Source of the DNA: Oscillospiraceae bacterium
GTDB lineage: Bacteria > Bacillota > Clostridia > UMGS1883 > UMGS1540
Length of the DNA: 45,422 nt
Assembly (NCBI GenBank): GCA_015068765.1
Contig: SVJY01000012.1
Location: forward strand, 1 to 45,422
Direction of reading: 5' to 3'
The notes below the pieces were generated by a model. That model searched no databases. It had not been told where the DNA came from and saw only the letters and a list, made by a program, of their open reading frames with translations. Each line of letters starts with the position of its first letter. Positions within the stretch are counted from its first letter, which is position 1. Made by a program: the position numbers and the translations under genes. This document shows positions 8,852 to 17,172 of this stretch, piece after piece.

Positions 8852-9669
8852 ATCTGAAAGAAATTCTGGATATTGCCGAAAAAGGCGCCTTTGCCATGCC
8901 TGCCTTTAATGTATACAACATGGAAACGGTCATGGGCGTTATCGAGGCCGCAGAAACGTTGCACGCCCCCGTAATTTTACAAAACTATTCACGGCTTTTC
9001 ACAAACGGAGAATCGTATTATGTAGCTCCCATCGCACTGGCCGCCGCCCAAAAGGCCAGCGTGCCCGTTTGCTTCCATCTGGATCACGGTGCAGGCTATC
9101 CGGAGGTGGCAAAGGCTGTACGGTACGGCTGTACAGGCGTTATGATTGATGCCTCCGCCTATCCGTTGGAGAAAAATATCGCCATTACCAAAACGGTAAA
9201 CGACCTGTGTTTGCCTATGGGGATTCCCGTAGAAGGCGAGCTGGGACACGTGGGCAGCGTAAATGACGCTGAAATGGGCGAATATACGAAGGTAGACGAA
9301 GCAAAACAGTTTGTGGATGAAACCGGCGTCGCCGCCCTCGCCGTTATGGTCGGCACGGCACACGGCAGATATAAAAAAGCTCCGAAGCTGGATATCGACA
9401 GAATCAGAGAAATCAAAGAGGCTGTGAAAATTCCCCTTGTTCTCCATGGCGGCAGCGGCGTTCCCGACGAGGAAATCCGTGCCTCCATTGCCGCCGGTAT
9501 CCGCAAGGTAAACTTCGGCACCGACCTTTGCTATGCCTTCCTTGACAAGGTATTTGAAACCTCGAGGGATATCTATGCCATTGATATGTTTATGAAGGAT
9601 GCCGTAGCAAATGTGGCGGCATTCGCAAAGAGTAAAATAACGCTTTTAGGGGCTGAGAATCAAGCATGA
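8842..9669 (+). CDS. Class II (zinc) ketose-bisphosphate aldolase
   Basis: 275 residues, typical of the GatY/KbaY/IolJ/FbaA group. Zinc and active-site motifs are intact: CFHLDHG near residue 76, VEGELGHVG near 131, MVGTAHG near 175, LHGGSG near 200 and NFGTDL near 226. It cleaves a ketose (bis)phosphate to DHAP plus an aldehyde. The start overlaps the Fe-S gene, with GAGGAGG ten bases upstream, and the stop overlaps the kinase start (ATGA). With a PfkB kinase and an IolB homologue next in line, the order parallels the lower inositol pathway, where IolJ splits DKG-6-phosphate to DHAP and malonate semialdehyde. That specificity is inference; tagatose- or fructose-bisphosphate are alternatives. 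Confidence 0.87.
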   Translation: MLVNLKEILDIAEKGAFAMPAFNVYNMETVMGVIEAAETLHAPVILQNYSRLFTNGESYYVAPIALAAAQKASVPVCFHLDHGAGYPEVAKAVRYGCTGVMIDASAYPLEKNIAITKTVNDLCLPMGIPVEGELGHVGSVNDAEMGEYTKVDEAKQFVDETGVAALAVMVGTAHGRYKKAPKLDIDRIREIKEAVKIPLVLHGGSGVPDEEIRASIAAGIRKVNFGTDLCYAFLDKVFETSRDIYAIDMFMKDAVANVAAFAKSKITLLGAENQA

Positions 9670-10613
9670 AATGTATCGTCGGAATCGGTGCAAATGTTTG
9701 CGACACGCTGATAACCGTCCCCCACTATCCCGAGGAGGATACGAAGCTCGGGGCCGCCTCTATCTCGCAGTGCGGCGGCGGTCCTTGTGCCACAGGTCTT
9801 GCGGCCGCCGCAAGGCTTGGTGCGGACTGTGCCTATATCGGCGTGCTTACGGATGACAGTGCCGGAAAATTTTTAATGGAAGATTTGCAGAAATACGAAG
9901 TATCCACGGCACTAGTGGAAACCGTACCGGGGCATACGTCCTTTTCTTCCTATGTATGGCTTTCCGAGGAAAGTGCTACCAGAACCTGCGTGTTCCACCG
10001 GGGCACGCTTCCGCCTCTATCCCTTTCCGCGGCACAAAAGGAAGCGATTTGCAAGGCGGATATACTGATGATAGACGGGAATGAGCTTCCCGCCGCCCTT
10101 GCCGCCGTAAAGCTTGCAAGGGAAAACGGCACACGGGTTTTGTATGACGCAGGGGGACTGTATGCCGGCGTAGAAGACCTTTTGCCCTATGTGGACATCT
10201 TGATTCCCTCGGAAGAATATGCACTTGGCATGACAGGTGCCGTTTCGGCGGAAGCCGCCGCACAAAAGCTGTATGCCTCCTTTGCCCCCGAAATCGTTGT
10301 GATTACCCAAGGGAAAAAGGGTGGCATTCTCTATGACGGGAAGGAAATAATGTCCTATCCTGCTTTTCCTGTTGAAGCAGTGGATACAAACGGCTCCGGA
10401 GATGTTTTCCACGGTGCGTTTGCCTATGCTCTTACAAAAGGGCAGGGCTTTTTCGATGCTGCGGTATTTTCCAGTGCTGTTTCTGCAATCAAATGTACGA
10501 AAATCGGTGCACGGGCGGCTGTGCCCACCCGAAAGGAAGTTTTGAAGTTTTTAAAGGAGCGTGGATATGATGAATTTAAAGAAGACCTGGACGAAGAAAT
10601 GGGGAAAAAGTGA
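9666..10613 (+). CDS. PfkB/ribokinase-family sugar kinase
   Basis: 315 residues with an N-terminal GGGPCATGLAAAARLGA motif and the C-terminal PfkB signature DTNGSGDVFHGAFA containing the catalytic Asp. The overall pattern (GGGP..TA, GDVFHGAFA) is close to the sulfofructose-kinase-like branch of ribokinases, and IolC (DKG kinase) is another relative. The anion-hole GAGD is GSGD here. It overlaps the aldolase by 4 bases and its 3' end overlaps the iolB-like gene by 47 bases, implying tight coupling. Probable role: ATP-dependent phosphorylation of the keto-sugar acid that the upstream aldolase then cleaves. Confidence 0.85.
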   Translation: MKCIVGIGANVCDTLITVPHYPEEDTKLGAASISQCGGGPCATGLAAAARLGADCAYIGVLTDDSAGKFLMEDLQKYEVSTALVETVPGHTSFSSYVWLSEESATRTCVFHRGTLPPLSLSAAQKEAICKADILMIDGNELPAALAAVKLARENGTRVLYDAGGLYAGVEDLLPYVDILIPSEEYALGMTGAVSAEAAAQKLYASFAPEIVVITQGKKGGILYDGKEIMSYPAFPVEAVDTNGSGDVFHGAFAYALTKGQGFFDAAVFSSAVSAIKCTKIGARAAVPTRKEVLKFLKERGYDEFKEDLDEEMGKK

Positions 10614-11361
10614 AATTATCACGAAGGAAAACAGTACTTGTAAGAAGGTAGAAATGGATATGCTGCGTCTTGCGGACGGTGACACCAAGTCCTACCGGGA
10701 AGAAAACAAGGAATACGCACTGGTCATTTTGGGCGGGATCTGCACCGTTATGGGCGAGGGCTTTTCCTTTGCAGATGCAGGCAAACGGAAAAACGTTTTT
10801 GACGGACCGGCAACTTGCGTTTATATTCCGGCAAATACCCCATTTTCTGTAACTGCGAAGGGGGAGGCCATGATTGCCGTGGCAAAATCGCCCTCCACAA
10901 AAGCCGGCACACCAGCGATAATCCGCCCCGAAGATGTGGTGATTAAAAACTTAGGTATGCCCGGCTGGGAAAGAGAGGCCCACTTTATTCTGGACGAAAG
11001 AGTGGATGCGGAGCTTTTGTACATCGGTGAAGCCTTTGTGCAAGGCGGTCAATGGTCCAGCTATCCGCCCCACAAGCATGACGATGATAATATGCCCATA
11101 GAGGCCGAAACAGAAGAAATTTATTACTACGAATTTGATAAGCCCCAAGGCTTTGGTATTCAGAAGGTATACACCCGTGAAGGGGACATCGACGAAACCT
11201 ACACCGTTCGCTGTGGCGACTTTGTAGAAATTCCCCGGGGATATCATCCCTTCCACGTCGCTCCCGGCTACACAAACTACTATTTGTGGATTATGGCAGG
11301 CAAAGACCGTGGCTTTTATATGACAACAGACGACGAACATAAATGGCTGAATAACAGATAA
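10567..11361 (+). CDS. iolB: IolB-like 5-deoxy-glucuronate isomerase (KduI/IolB family)
   Basis: The ORF track starts at a GTG (10561), but AAAGGAG (10553-10559) favours the ATG at 10567, giving 264 residues. The bicupin signature is strong: YALVILGG, GGQWSSYPPHKHD with metal-binding histidines near residue 170, ETEEIYYYEF, VEIPRGYHPFHVAPGY and YYLWIMAGKDR. IolB converts 5-deoxy-D-glucuronate to 2-deoxy-5-keto-D-gluconate in inositol catabolism. The kinase and aldolase next to it fit IolC and IolJ, but no iolD (TPP-dependent ring hydrolase) is present in the window, so the isomerase may receive a deoxy-uronate from another source. Confident family call; the in vivo substrate is uncertain. Confidence 0.85.
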   Translation: MMNLKKTWTKKWGKSEIITKENSTCKKVEMDMLRLADGDTKSYREENKEYALVILGGICTVMGEGFSFADAGKRKNVFDGPATCVYIPANTPFSVTAKGEAMIAVAKSPSTKAGTPAIIRPEDVVIKNLGMPGWEREAHFILDERVDAELLYIGEAFVQGGQWSSYPPHKHDDDNMPIEAETEEIYYYEFDKPQGFGIQKVYTREGDIDETYTVRCGDFVEIPRGYHPFHVAPGYTNYYLWIMAGKDRGFYMTTDDEHKWLNNR

Positions 11362-11372
11362 GGATCAGGGCT

Positions 11373-12848
11373 ATGAAGTATTTACTTGGGATTGATTTTG
11401 GCGGCGGTGCGTCAAAGGCTACGCTTTTAAGCAAAGCCGGTACGCTTTGTGCCACCAATACATGCGAATATCCCACCCGGTACCCTAAGGCCGGATATGT
11501 GGAACAGGACCCACAGGATTGGGTACGGGTGACAGTCGAAAACATAACTGCCATTTTGGAAAAGAGTGGCGTCCGTCCCTGCGACATTGTTGCCGTTTCT
11601 CTGGATGCGGCAACACACACTGCCGTTATCTTGGACGAGGACTTTCAGGTGATTCGCCCTGCCATCTATTGGACGGATACAAGAAGTACCCGTGAGGTCG
11701 AGTATCTGCAAGCACAGCTTGGTGACGTTATTGAAAAGCAGGTGCTCCACCGTCCGGACACCATTTGGTCCCTTCCGGCACTTTTATGGATTAAAAATAA
11801 TGAGCCGGACGCATGGCGGAAAGTGCGGAAAATTATGTTCCCCAAGGACTATGTGCGCCATTTTCTGACCGGGGATTATGTGACCGATTTTATTGAGGCA
11901 GAGGGGTCCATGCTGTTTGATGTGAACACCATGGCATGGAGCGAGACGCTTTGCGGCGTTTTAGGGCTTACACCCCAGATGCTTCCCACCGTGGTAAAGC
12001 CTACGGATATTGTGGGAAAAATCACGAGGGAAGCGGCAACGCTTACCGGACTTACCGTGGGGACGCCTGTGCTTTGCGGCACGACCGATACGGTTATGGA
12101 GGTGTTTGCCTCCGGTGCGGTTTCCCAAGGGAATATGACGGTGAAGCTTGCAACCGCAGGCAGAATCTGTGTGATTACCGACCGGCCGTATCCGAACAGG
12201 CACCTTGTAAACTATTCGCACGTGATCGACGGGTTGTACTATCCCGGCACCGGGACAAAATCCTGTGCCGCCTCCTATAGATGGTTTCGGGATACCTTTG
12301 GCGAGGATTACGCCTCGCTGGACAGGCAGGCGGAAAATATCTGCATCGGTTGTGACGGGCTTGTGTTCCACCCCTACCTAAACGGTGAGCTCACCCCCTA
12401 CGCAAACCCCAACCTATGTGCAGATTTTGTAGGCATTCGTGCCTTCCATACGAAGGCACACTTTGCAAGAGCCGTTTTGGAAGGCGTTGCCATGAGTATG
12501 CTGGACTGCAAGCTTACCCTTGAAAAGCTGCATATTCCCCACGAAGACCGTGCCGTGATTATCGGCGGTGGCGGAAAAAGTCCGCTTTGGCGGCAGATGG
12601 TTTCGGACGCACTTGGGATAAAGCTGATCGAAATGCAATATTCCGATTCTTCGTTCGGAAGTGCTATGCTGGCAGGCGTTGCCACACATATGTTTTCCGG
12701 TTATGCCGATGCACTGAAAAAATGCAATGCTTCCGTATCCGAAACCGTGCCAAATGCCGCCCATACAGAGAAATACCTGGCACTGTACAATAAATACAAA
12801 AAAATTCAAGAAGCGTTAGAGCCAATTTATAACGCCGTCACCCTTTAA
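11373..12848 (+). CDS. FGGY-family carbohydrate kinase (xylulokinase-like)
   Basis: 491 residues, full length for FGGY kinases. Actin-like ATPase motifs are visible: LLGIDFGGGASKATLL at the N terminus, ISLDAATHTAVILDE-type phosphate loop near 70-85, YWTDTRS substrate-side motif near 92-98, CGTTDTVMEVF near 235, and IIGGGGKSPLWRQM near 397 (adenosine site). AAGGATCAGGG precedes the ATG. Members phosphorylate ketopentoses, polyols, aldoses or related sugars. It lies between the iolB-like and nagA-like genes with short gaps. A second sugar kinase in the same operon suggests two phosphorylation events, or two entry substrates converging on one aldolase. Exact substrate not assignable. Confidence 0.85.
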   Translation: MKYLLGIDFGGGASKATLLSKAGTLCATNTCEYPTRYPKAGYVEQDPQDWVRVTVENITAILEKSGVRPCDIVAVSLDAATHTAVILDEDFQVIRPAIYWTDTRSTREVEYLQAQLGDVIEKQVLHRPDTIWSLPALLWIKNNEPDAWRKVRKIMFPKDYVRHFLTGDYVTDFIEAEGSMLFDVNTMAWSETLCGVLGLTPQMLPTVVKPTDIVGKITREAATLTGLTVGTPVLCGTTDTVMEVFASGAVSQGNMTVKLATAGRICVITDRPYPNRHLVNYSHVIDGLYYPGTGTKSCAASYRWFRDTFGEDYASLDRQAENICIGCDGLVFHPYLNGELTPYANPNLCADFVGIRAFHTKAHFARAVLEGVAMSMLDCKLTLEKLHIPHEDRAVIIGGGGKSPLWRQMVSDALGIKLIEMQYSDSSFGSAMLAGVATHMFSGYADALKKCNASVSETVPNAAHTEKYLALYNKYKKIQEALEPIYNAVTL

Positions 12849-12867
12849 AACAGTAAGGAGAAGTTCT

Positions 12868-14046
12868 ATGATTCTCAAAAACGGAAATATTGTAACCAAT
12901 ACCGGTATCCTTGAAAATACCGACGTTGTGATTGACGGTGACAGGATCGCGGCACAGCCTGCCGCCGGTGACCACACCGTCATTGATGCGAAGGGGCTTT
13001 TCATCTGCCCCGGCTTTGTGGATATTCATACCCACGGCGGCGGGGGCGGTGACTTTATGGATGCGGAAGACGATGCCTTTGATAAAGCGATTGCCTTCCA
13101 CAGTCAAAGTGGAACGACTTCCCTCGTTCCCACCTCCGTAACGGCCCCGGTAGAGCAAATCACCGACATGCTGGAGCTCGTTCGCCGGTATAAGACACGT
13201 CCCGATCTGCCTTGCCGCATACTGGGTGCACACATTGAAGGCCCTTATATTTCACTAAAGCATAAGGGTGCACAGCCCGAACAGTTTCTCCGCGTGCCCG
13301 CAAGGGATTCCTATCAGTTTATTTTAGATAACCGGGACTGCATCAAAACCGTAACCATCGCCCCGGAGCTGGACGGTGCGGCAGAAATGGCCGCGGCTTT
13401 AAAGGAGGCCGGTATTGTAGTCTGCGGCGGCCATGATGACGGCGATAAGCCCAGCATTATGCCGGTAATTGAAGCAGGGCTTTCCCACTGCACGCATCTT
13501 TGGTGTACCATGTCCACCGTGTCTATGCGTGACGGTGTCAGAAATGTGGGGCTTTGCGAGCTGGGGCTTACAGATGACCGGCTGACAGTGGAATTTATTG
13601 CCGACAATCATCACATTACCCCTGACATGGTGAAGCTGATTTGCAAATGTAAATGCCCGGATAAGCTTTGCATCGTTTCCGATTCTCTCCGTGCCGGCGG
13701 AATGCCTATCGGGGATACGCTTTACATTCTCGGTCGGAAGCAGGATGCAGATGCACAGAAATTCTTAGTTTCGGACGGCGTTGCCCGTTTGCCTGACGGC
13801 AGCCGGCTGGCAGGCAGTATCCAGCCGCTTTCCCAAATGGTACGAAATCTCGTCCAAGATGCCGGTGTCCCCCTACACGATGCCGTCACCATGGCATCTC
13901 TTACGCCGGCGAAAATTATCGGCGAAGACCGGCGGATCGGTTCCGTCGAAGTCGGAAAGCTTGCAGATATTTGCATTTTGGATAAAGCCCTTACGGTCAA
14001 AATGACGATTACAGGCGGAAAAATCGTATATGATGCTTTGCAGTAA
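12868..14046 (+). CDS. nagA: NagA-like N-acetyl-sugar-phosphate deacetylase (amidohydrolase)
   Basis: 392 residues, the family length. Catalytic landmarks of N-acetylglucosamine-6-phosphate deacetylase are all present: HTHGGGGGDFMDA, GAHIEGPYI (metal Glu), VCGGHDDGD and SHCTHLW (metal His residues), IADNHHI, and VSDSLRAGG with the catalytic Asp. The usual THLYNAM substrate loop reads THLWCTMS, so the Asn that binds the sugar phosphate is replaced. That may mean a different acetamido-sugar is used. AAGGAG precedes the ATG. The next gene encodes a NagB-family protein, as in normal amino-sugar catabolism. Product: amino-sugar phosphate plus acetate. Confidence 0.82.
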   Translation: MILKNGNIVTNTGILENTDVVIDGDRIAAQPAAGDHTVIDAKGLFICPGFVDIHTHGGGGGDFMDAEDDAFDKAIAFHSQSGTTSLVPTSVTAPVEQITDMLELVRRYKTRPDLPCRILGAHIEGPYISLKHKGAQPEQFLRVPARDSYQFILDNRDCIKTVTIAPELDGAAEMAAALKEAGIVVCGGHDDGDKPSIMPVIEAGLSHCTHLWCTMSTVSMRDGVRNVGLCELGLTDDRLTVEFIADNHHITPDMVKLICKCKCPDKLCIVSDSLRAGGMPIGDTLYILGRKQDADAQKFLVSDGVARLPDGSRLAGSIQPLSQMVRNLVQDAGVPLHDAVTMASLTPAKIIGEDRRIGSVEVGKLADICILDKALTVKMTITGGKIVYDALQ

Positions 14047-14065
14047 AGCGAAAGGAGACGCTACA

Positions 14066-14878
14066 ATGGAAAGAAAAATCCGTGAAAATATTTTCTTTAA
14101 GTCCACACCCCGGGAATGGGACGTGTATTTTGATATGGCACTTACCATGCTAGAAACCGTTATGCATAACAATGCCGCCGGCCGACACACCGTTATGATT
14201 GTCCCGGTTGGTCCTACAGATCAATATCCGATTTTTGCAAGGCTTGTCAACCAGCTTGGCGTATCTTTAAAAAACGTACATTTCTTCAATATGGACGAAT
14301 ATATGATAACCCCCACAAAATGCATTGAGGAAGACCACCCCATGAGCTTCCGTCACCGTATGAATACGGAATTTTATTCGCGGGTTTCCCCGGCGCTTGT
14401 TATGCCGGAAAGCCAGCGTCATTTCCCCACGCCGGGACAGGAGACGGCTTACGATGACTTGATCTCCTCACTGGGCGGTGTGGATTTATGTCTTGGAGGG
14501 CTGGGCATCAACGGACATCTTGCCTTTAATGAGGCCGCCGAAGAGGATGACCCCATTTCCGCAGAAGCGTTCGGGAATCTCGGCACAAGGGTTCTGCCCA
14601 TATCCAGAGAAACCCGTACCATAAATGCCTACGGCTACCAGCGTGGCGACCTCAGAGGGATGCCGGAATGGTGCATCACCATTGGCATGAAGCAGATTCT
14701 TGCCTCCCGTGCCATCTATGTGGCTCTCAACCGTCCTTGGCAGCATGGCATTGTAAAGCACGCCCTGTTTGGCAAGGTTCAGCCGCAGGTTCCTGCAAGC
14801 CTTTTGCAGAATCATCCTGCCGTTACCTTCTGTGCCATTGACGCTGTCGCAGACGGTTTATTTGAAACCGTATCATGA
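14066..14878 (+). CDS. NagB-family glucosamine-6-phosphate deaminase/isomerase homologue
   Basis: AAAGGAG (14051-14057) identifies the ATG at 14066 rather than the track start at 14030, giving 270 residues. Recognisable NagB/RpiA-fold motifs are FFNMDEYM near residue 75 (the catalytic-base Asp of NagB) and GGLGINGHLAFNEA near 151 (active-site His and Glu). The Asp before GH in the E. coli enzyme is Asn here, which the family motif allows. The expected reaction is conversion of an amino-sugar phosphate to ketose phosphate and ammonia. It pairs with the nagA-like gene upstream. Its stop overlaps the ETF start (ATGA). Substrate may differ from GlcN-6-P since NagA is also altered. Confidence 0.78.
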   Translation: MERKIRENIFFKSTPREWDVYFDMALTMLETVMHNNAAGRHTVMIVPVGPTDQYPIFARLVNQLGVSLKNVHFFNMDEYMITPTKCIEEDHPMSFRHRMNTEFYSRVSPALVMPESQRHFPTPGQETAYDDLISSLGGVDLCLGGLGINGHLAFNEAAEEDDPISAEAFGNLGTRVLPISRETRTINAYGYQRGDLRGMPEWCITIGMKQILASRAIYVALNRPWQHGIVKHALFGKVQPQVPASLLQNHPAVTFCAIDAVADGLFETVS

Positions 14879-16227
14879 AAATCGTTGTTTGTGTTAAGGT
14901 GATACAGGGAGAGATAAACCCCTTTGATGCATCTGCACTGGAATGTGCTCTTACGCTATCCAATGATGTTTCCGTTTTCTGCATGGGACCTGCTTCCGCC
15001 GAAAACGTGCTATTGCCGCTTACTCGATTGGGGGCACGTGTAACGCTGCTTTCTGACCCTGTCTTTGCCGGCTCGGATACGCTTGCCACCGCATACGTTT
15101 TATCGAAAGCACTCCAAAAGACAGAAGCGGATTTAATTCTCTGCGGCAGACAGAGCGTGGACGGTGATACGGCACAGGTTGCTCCTATGCTTTCCGCCAT
15201 GCTTGGGGTATCGCTCATAACGGGTGCCCTACAGGTTGAAAAATGTGAAACCGGCATAAAAGCCCAAACACGGCTCGGCACATTAGCTGCACCGCTTCCG
15301 GCACTTGTCACCGTAGAACGCAGTTATATTCTGCGATTTCCCAGCATCTTTTCAAAGCCGGGAAGGGTGGATTGCCTGACGAATAAAGACCTTGGCTGTG
15401 ACGAAGCAAAATGCGGTCTCGCCGGGTCACCCACGCGGGTTTTGGAGACGTATGAAAATGAAAAGGGAAAACGGCATTGCCAATTTATCTCCATGGATAT
15501 GCTAAAACCGCTGATCGATTCTCTAAAAAAGCAGGAAGGCAGAAAAGAAGAGGAGCCCTTGCAGCAGAAAAAACTGCCATCCGCCTGGGCAATCGGCACA
15601 GAGGTGCTGGAAAAAGCCCGGAATATTGCCGAAAACGTGATTCTGATTGAAAAAACAGATGTACATACCATTATAAAAAAAGCAAGAGAAGAACAACCGA
15701 AGGTCATTTTATGGAACGCGGATTTCTGGGGCAGAGAAAATGCCCCGATTGCGGCGGCAATGCTGGAAACGGGACTTTGTGCCGATTGCACCCGGCTTGC
15801 GACGGAGGGCGATACGCTCATCATGTACCGACCTGCCCGGGGCGGCAACATCTATGCCAAAATCAAATGCCTGACGCTTCCGCAAATGGCCACTGTCCGC
15901 ACAAAAACAAAAAGCTCGGATGTCATCGTATCCGGCGGTCGCGGCGTTGCCGATAAGACGGATGCCCTCCGTGCCTTCGCCGAGGAAATCGGTGCTGACC
16001 TTGCCGCCTCCAGAGGCATGGTGGATATGGGGAAAATGCCTTACGATCTGCAGGTGGGGCTGACCGGCAAAACCGTCAGTCCTAAAATCTATATTGCCGT
16101 CGGTATATCCGGGGCCGTGCACCACACCTGCGCCATCGAAAATGCCGATACCGTCATTGCCATTAACCCCGATAAGAATGCCCGTATATTCGAGTATGCC
16201 GATTACGGCATTGTCGATACGTTTTAA
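14875..16227 (+). CDS. Single-chain electron transfer flavoprotein, EtfB-EtfA fusion
   Basis: 450 residues combining both ETF subunits. Residues about 1-215 match EtfB: MKIVVCVKVIQGE at the start, the domain motif GRQSVDGDTAQVAPML, and RLGTLAAPLPALVTVERS. After a charged linker (KKQEGRKEEEP) residues about 240-450 match EtfA, with the FAD site VSGGRGVADK, ASRGMVDMGKMP, QVGLTGKTVSPKIYIAVGISGAVHH and DTVIAINPDKN. No Shine-Dalgarno is evident and the ATG overlaps the previous stop, so translation is probably coupled. It likely accepts electrons from the FAD oxidase/Fe-S pair at the operon start, as in lactate dehydrogenase-ETF complexes. Whether it bifurcates electrons cannot be decided by eye. 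Confidence 0.87.
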   Translation: MKIVVCVKVIQGEINPFDASALECALTLSNDVSVFCMGPASAENVLLPLTRLGARVTLLSDPVFAGSDTLATAYVLSKALQKTEADLILCGRQSVDGDTAQVAPMLSAMLGVSLITGALQVEKCETGIKAQTRLGTLAAPLPALVTVERSYILRFPSIFSKPGRVDCLTNKDLGCDEAKCGLAGSPTRVLETYENEKGKRHCQFISMDMLKPLIDSLKKQEGRKEEEPLQQKKLPSAWAIGTEVLEKARNIAENVILIEKTDVHTIIKKAREEQPKVILWNADFWGRENAPIAAAMLETGLCADCTRLATEGDTLIMYRPARGGNIYAKIKCLTLPQMATVRTKTKSSDVIVSGGRGVADKTDALRAFAEEIGADLAASRGMVDMGKMPYDLQVGLTGKTVSPKIYIAVGISGAVHHTCAIENADTVIAINPDKNARIFEYADYGIVDTF

Positions 16228-16246
16228 TGAAAGAAGGTCGACGAAC

Positions 16247-17002
16247 ATGAAAACTTGGAACAACAGAGAATTTCCCGCCGAATGGCATAAATACCCTTAC
16301 CACGCGGGCGAATTTATGGGACAGCCGTATATCGTCGTCTGCCCGAAGGATGTGCCTGCAAACGGAAAATGGATACTGAAAACAGAATATTTCGGTGCCT
16401 TTCCGGAAACGGAATTTGCCCTTTTGGAGCGTGGATACCATGTGGCACATGTCCACAATATATCCCGGTGGTGCCCCGATGAAGTCACCGAAACCCAGGC
16501 CGCCTTCGTGGATTTTGTCCACAGCCGATTTGGGCTCTCGAAAACCTGTGTGCCCGTTGGGATGAGCTGCGGCGGCATGCAGGCTATATTTCTTGCGGCA
16601 AAGTACCCGGAGACCGTTTCCTGTATGTTTATTGACGCACCGGTTTTAAACTTTCTTTCCTCTCCCTTTGGTTTTGGTAAGAAAAACCCGGATGACACAA
16701 TAAAGCTAACAAAGGAATTTATTGCACATAGAAATATTGATCAGATTGCGATTCTTTCCTACCGTCACCATCCCCTGGATTATCTCCCCCGGCTTGTAGA
16801 AAATAAAATTCCCACCATTATGGTAGTGGGTACGTGTGACACCGCTGTTCCCTACGAGGAAAACGCCCTCCTTCTCAAAGAAGCCTATGAAAAAGCCGGC
16901 AACATTCTGGAAACATACATTTGCCCCGGAAGAGGACATCACCCCCACGGTCTTGAAGACATTACACCCATTGTATCCTTTATTGAACGGTACAGCAAAT
17001 AG
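16247..17002 (+). CDS. Alpha/beta hydrolase, copy 1 of a tandem pair
   Basis: The track ORF begins in the ETF gene; AAGAAGG nine bases before the ATG at 16247 sets the true start, giving 251 residues without a signal peptide. The nucleophile elbow GMSCGGMQA holds the catalytic Ser near residue 110. A likely Asp is in VVGTCDTAVPYEEN and the His in GRGHHPHG near the end. The fold resembles prolyl-oligopeptidase/esterase-type hydrolases. It follows the ETF gene by 19 bases and is paralogous to the gene at 17173. Given the operon, a deacylation or small-ester cleavage role on the imported substrate is plausible, but no specific reaction is recognised. Confidence 0.75.
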   Translation: MKTWNNREFPAEWHKYPYHAGEFMGQPYIVVCPKDVPANGKWILKTEYFGAFPETEFALLERGYHVAHVHNISRWCPDEVTETQAAFVDFVHSRFGLSKTCVPVGMSCGGMQAIFLAAKYPETVSCMFIDAPVLNFLSSPFGFGKKNPDDTIKLTKEFIAHRNIDQIAILSYRHHPLDYLPRLVENKIPTIMVVGTCDTAVPYEENALLLKEAYEKAGNILETYICPGRGHHPHGLEDITPIVSFIERYSK

Positions 17003-17013
17003 AAAAGAGCCTT

Positions 17014-17117
17014 GGTTTGCGTCCAAAGGTTTCTTTTGCCGCCGGCATTTCCGGTGCGAAACATTTGCTGTCGAAACGGCAGACACCGTGATTGCCATAA
17101 GCCCCGATAAAGGACTG
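17014..17117 (+). pseudogene. Decayed fragment of an EtfA C-terminus
   Basis: Between the two hydrolases one frame reads GLRPKVSFAAGISGAKH and, after a shift of frame, VETADTVIAISPDKG. These correspond in order to VSPKIYIAVGISGAVHH and IENADTVIAINPDKN in the C-terminal FAD domain of the upstream ETF fusion. Comparing the two copies at base level, the fragment is seven bases shorter between the conserved blocks, which breaks the frame. It therefore looks like the leftover tail of a second etf gene that was duplicated together with the hydrolase and then lost. No start signal or intact frame remains. Confidence 0.72.
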
Positions 17118-17172
17118 TTTCCCATACAGCTTATGGTATCCGCAGCAATTATAATAAGGAGGACTTTATAAA

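Noticed and set aside
16836-17171. 111-residue ORF between the hydrolases as a gene
   Set aside because: It begins inside hydrolase 1 and is only the second-frame part of the EtfA remnant; no ribosome site.
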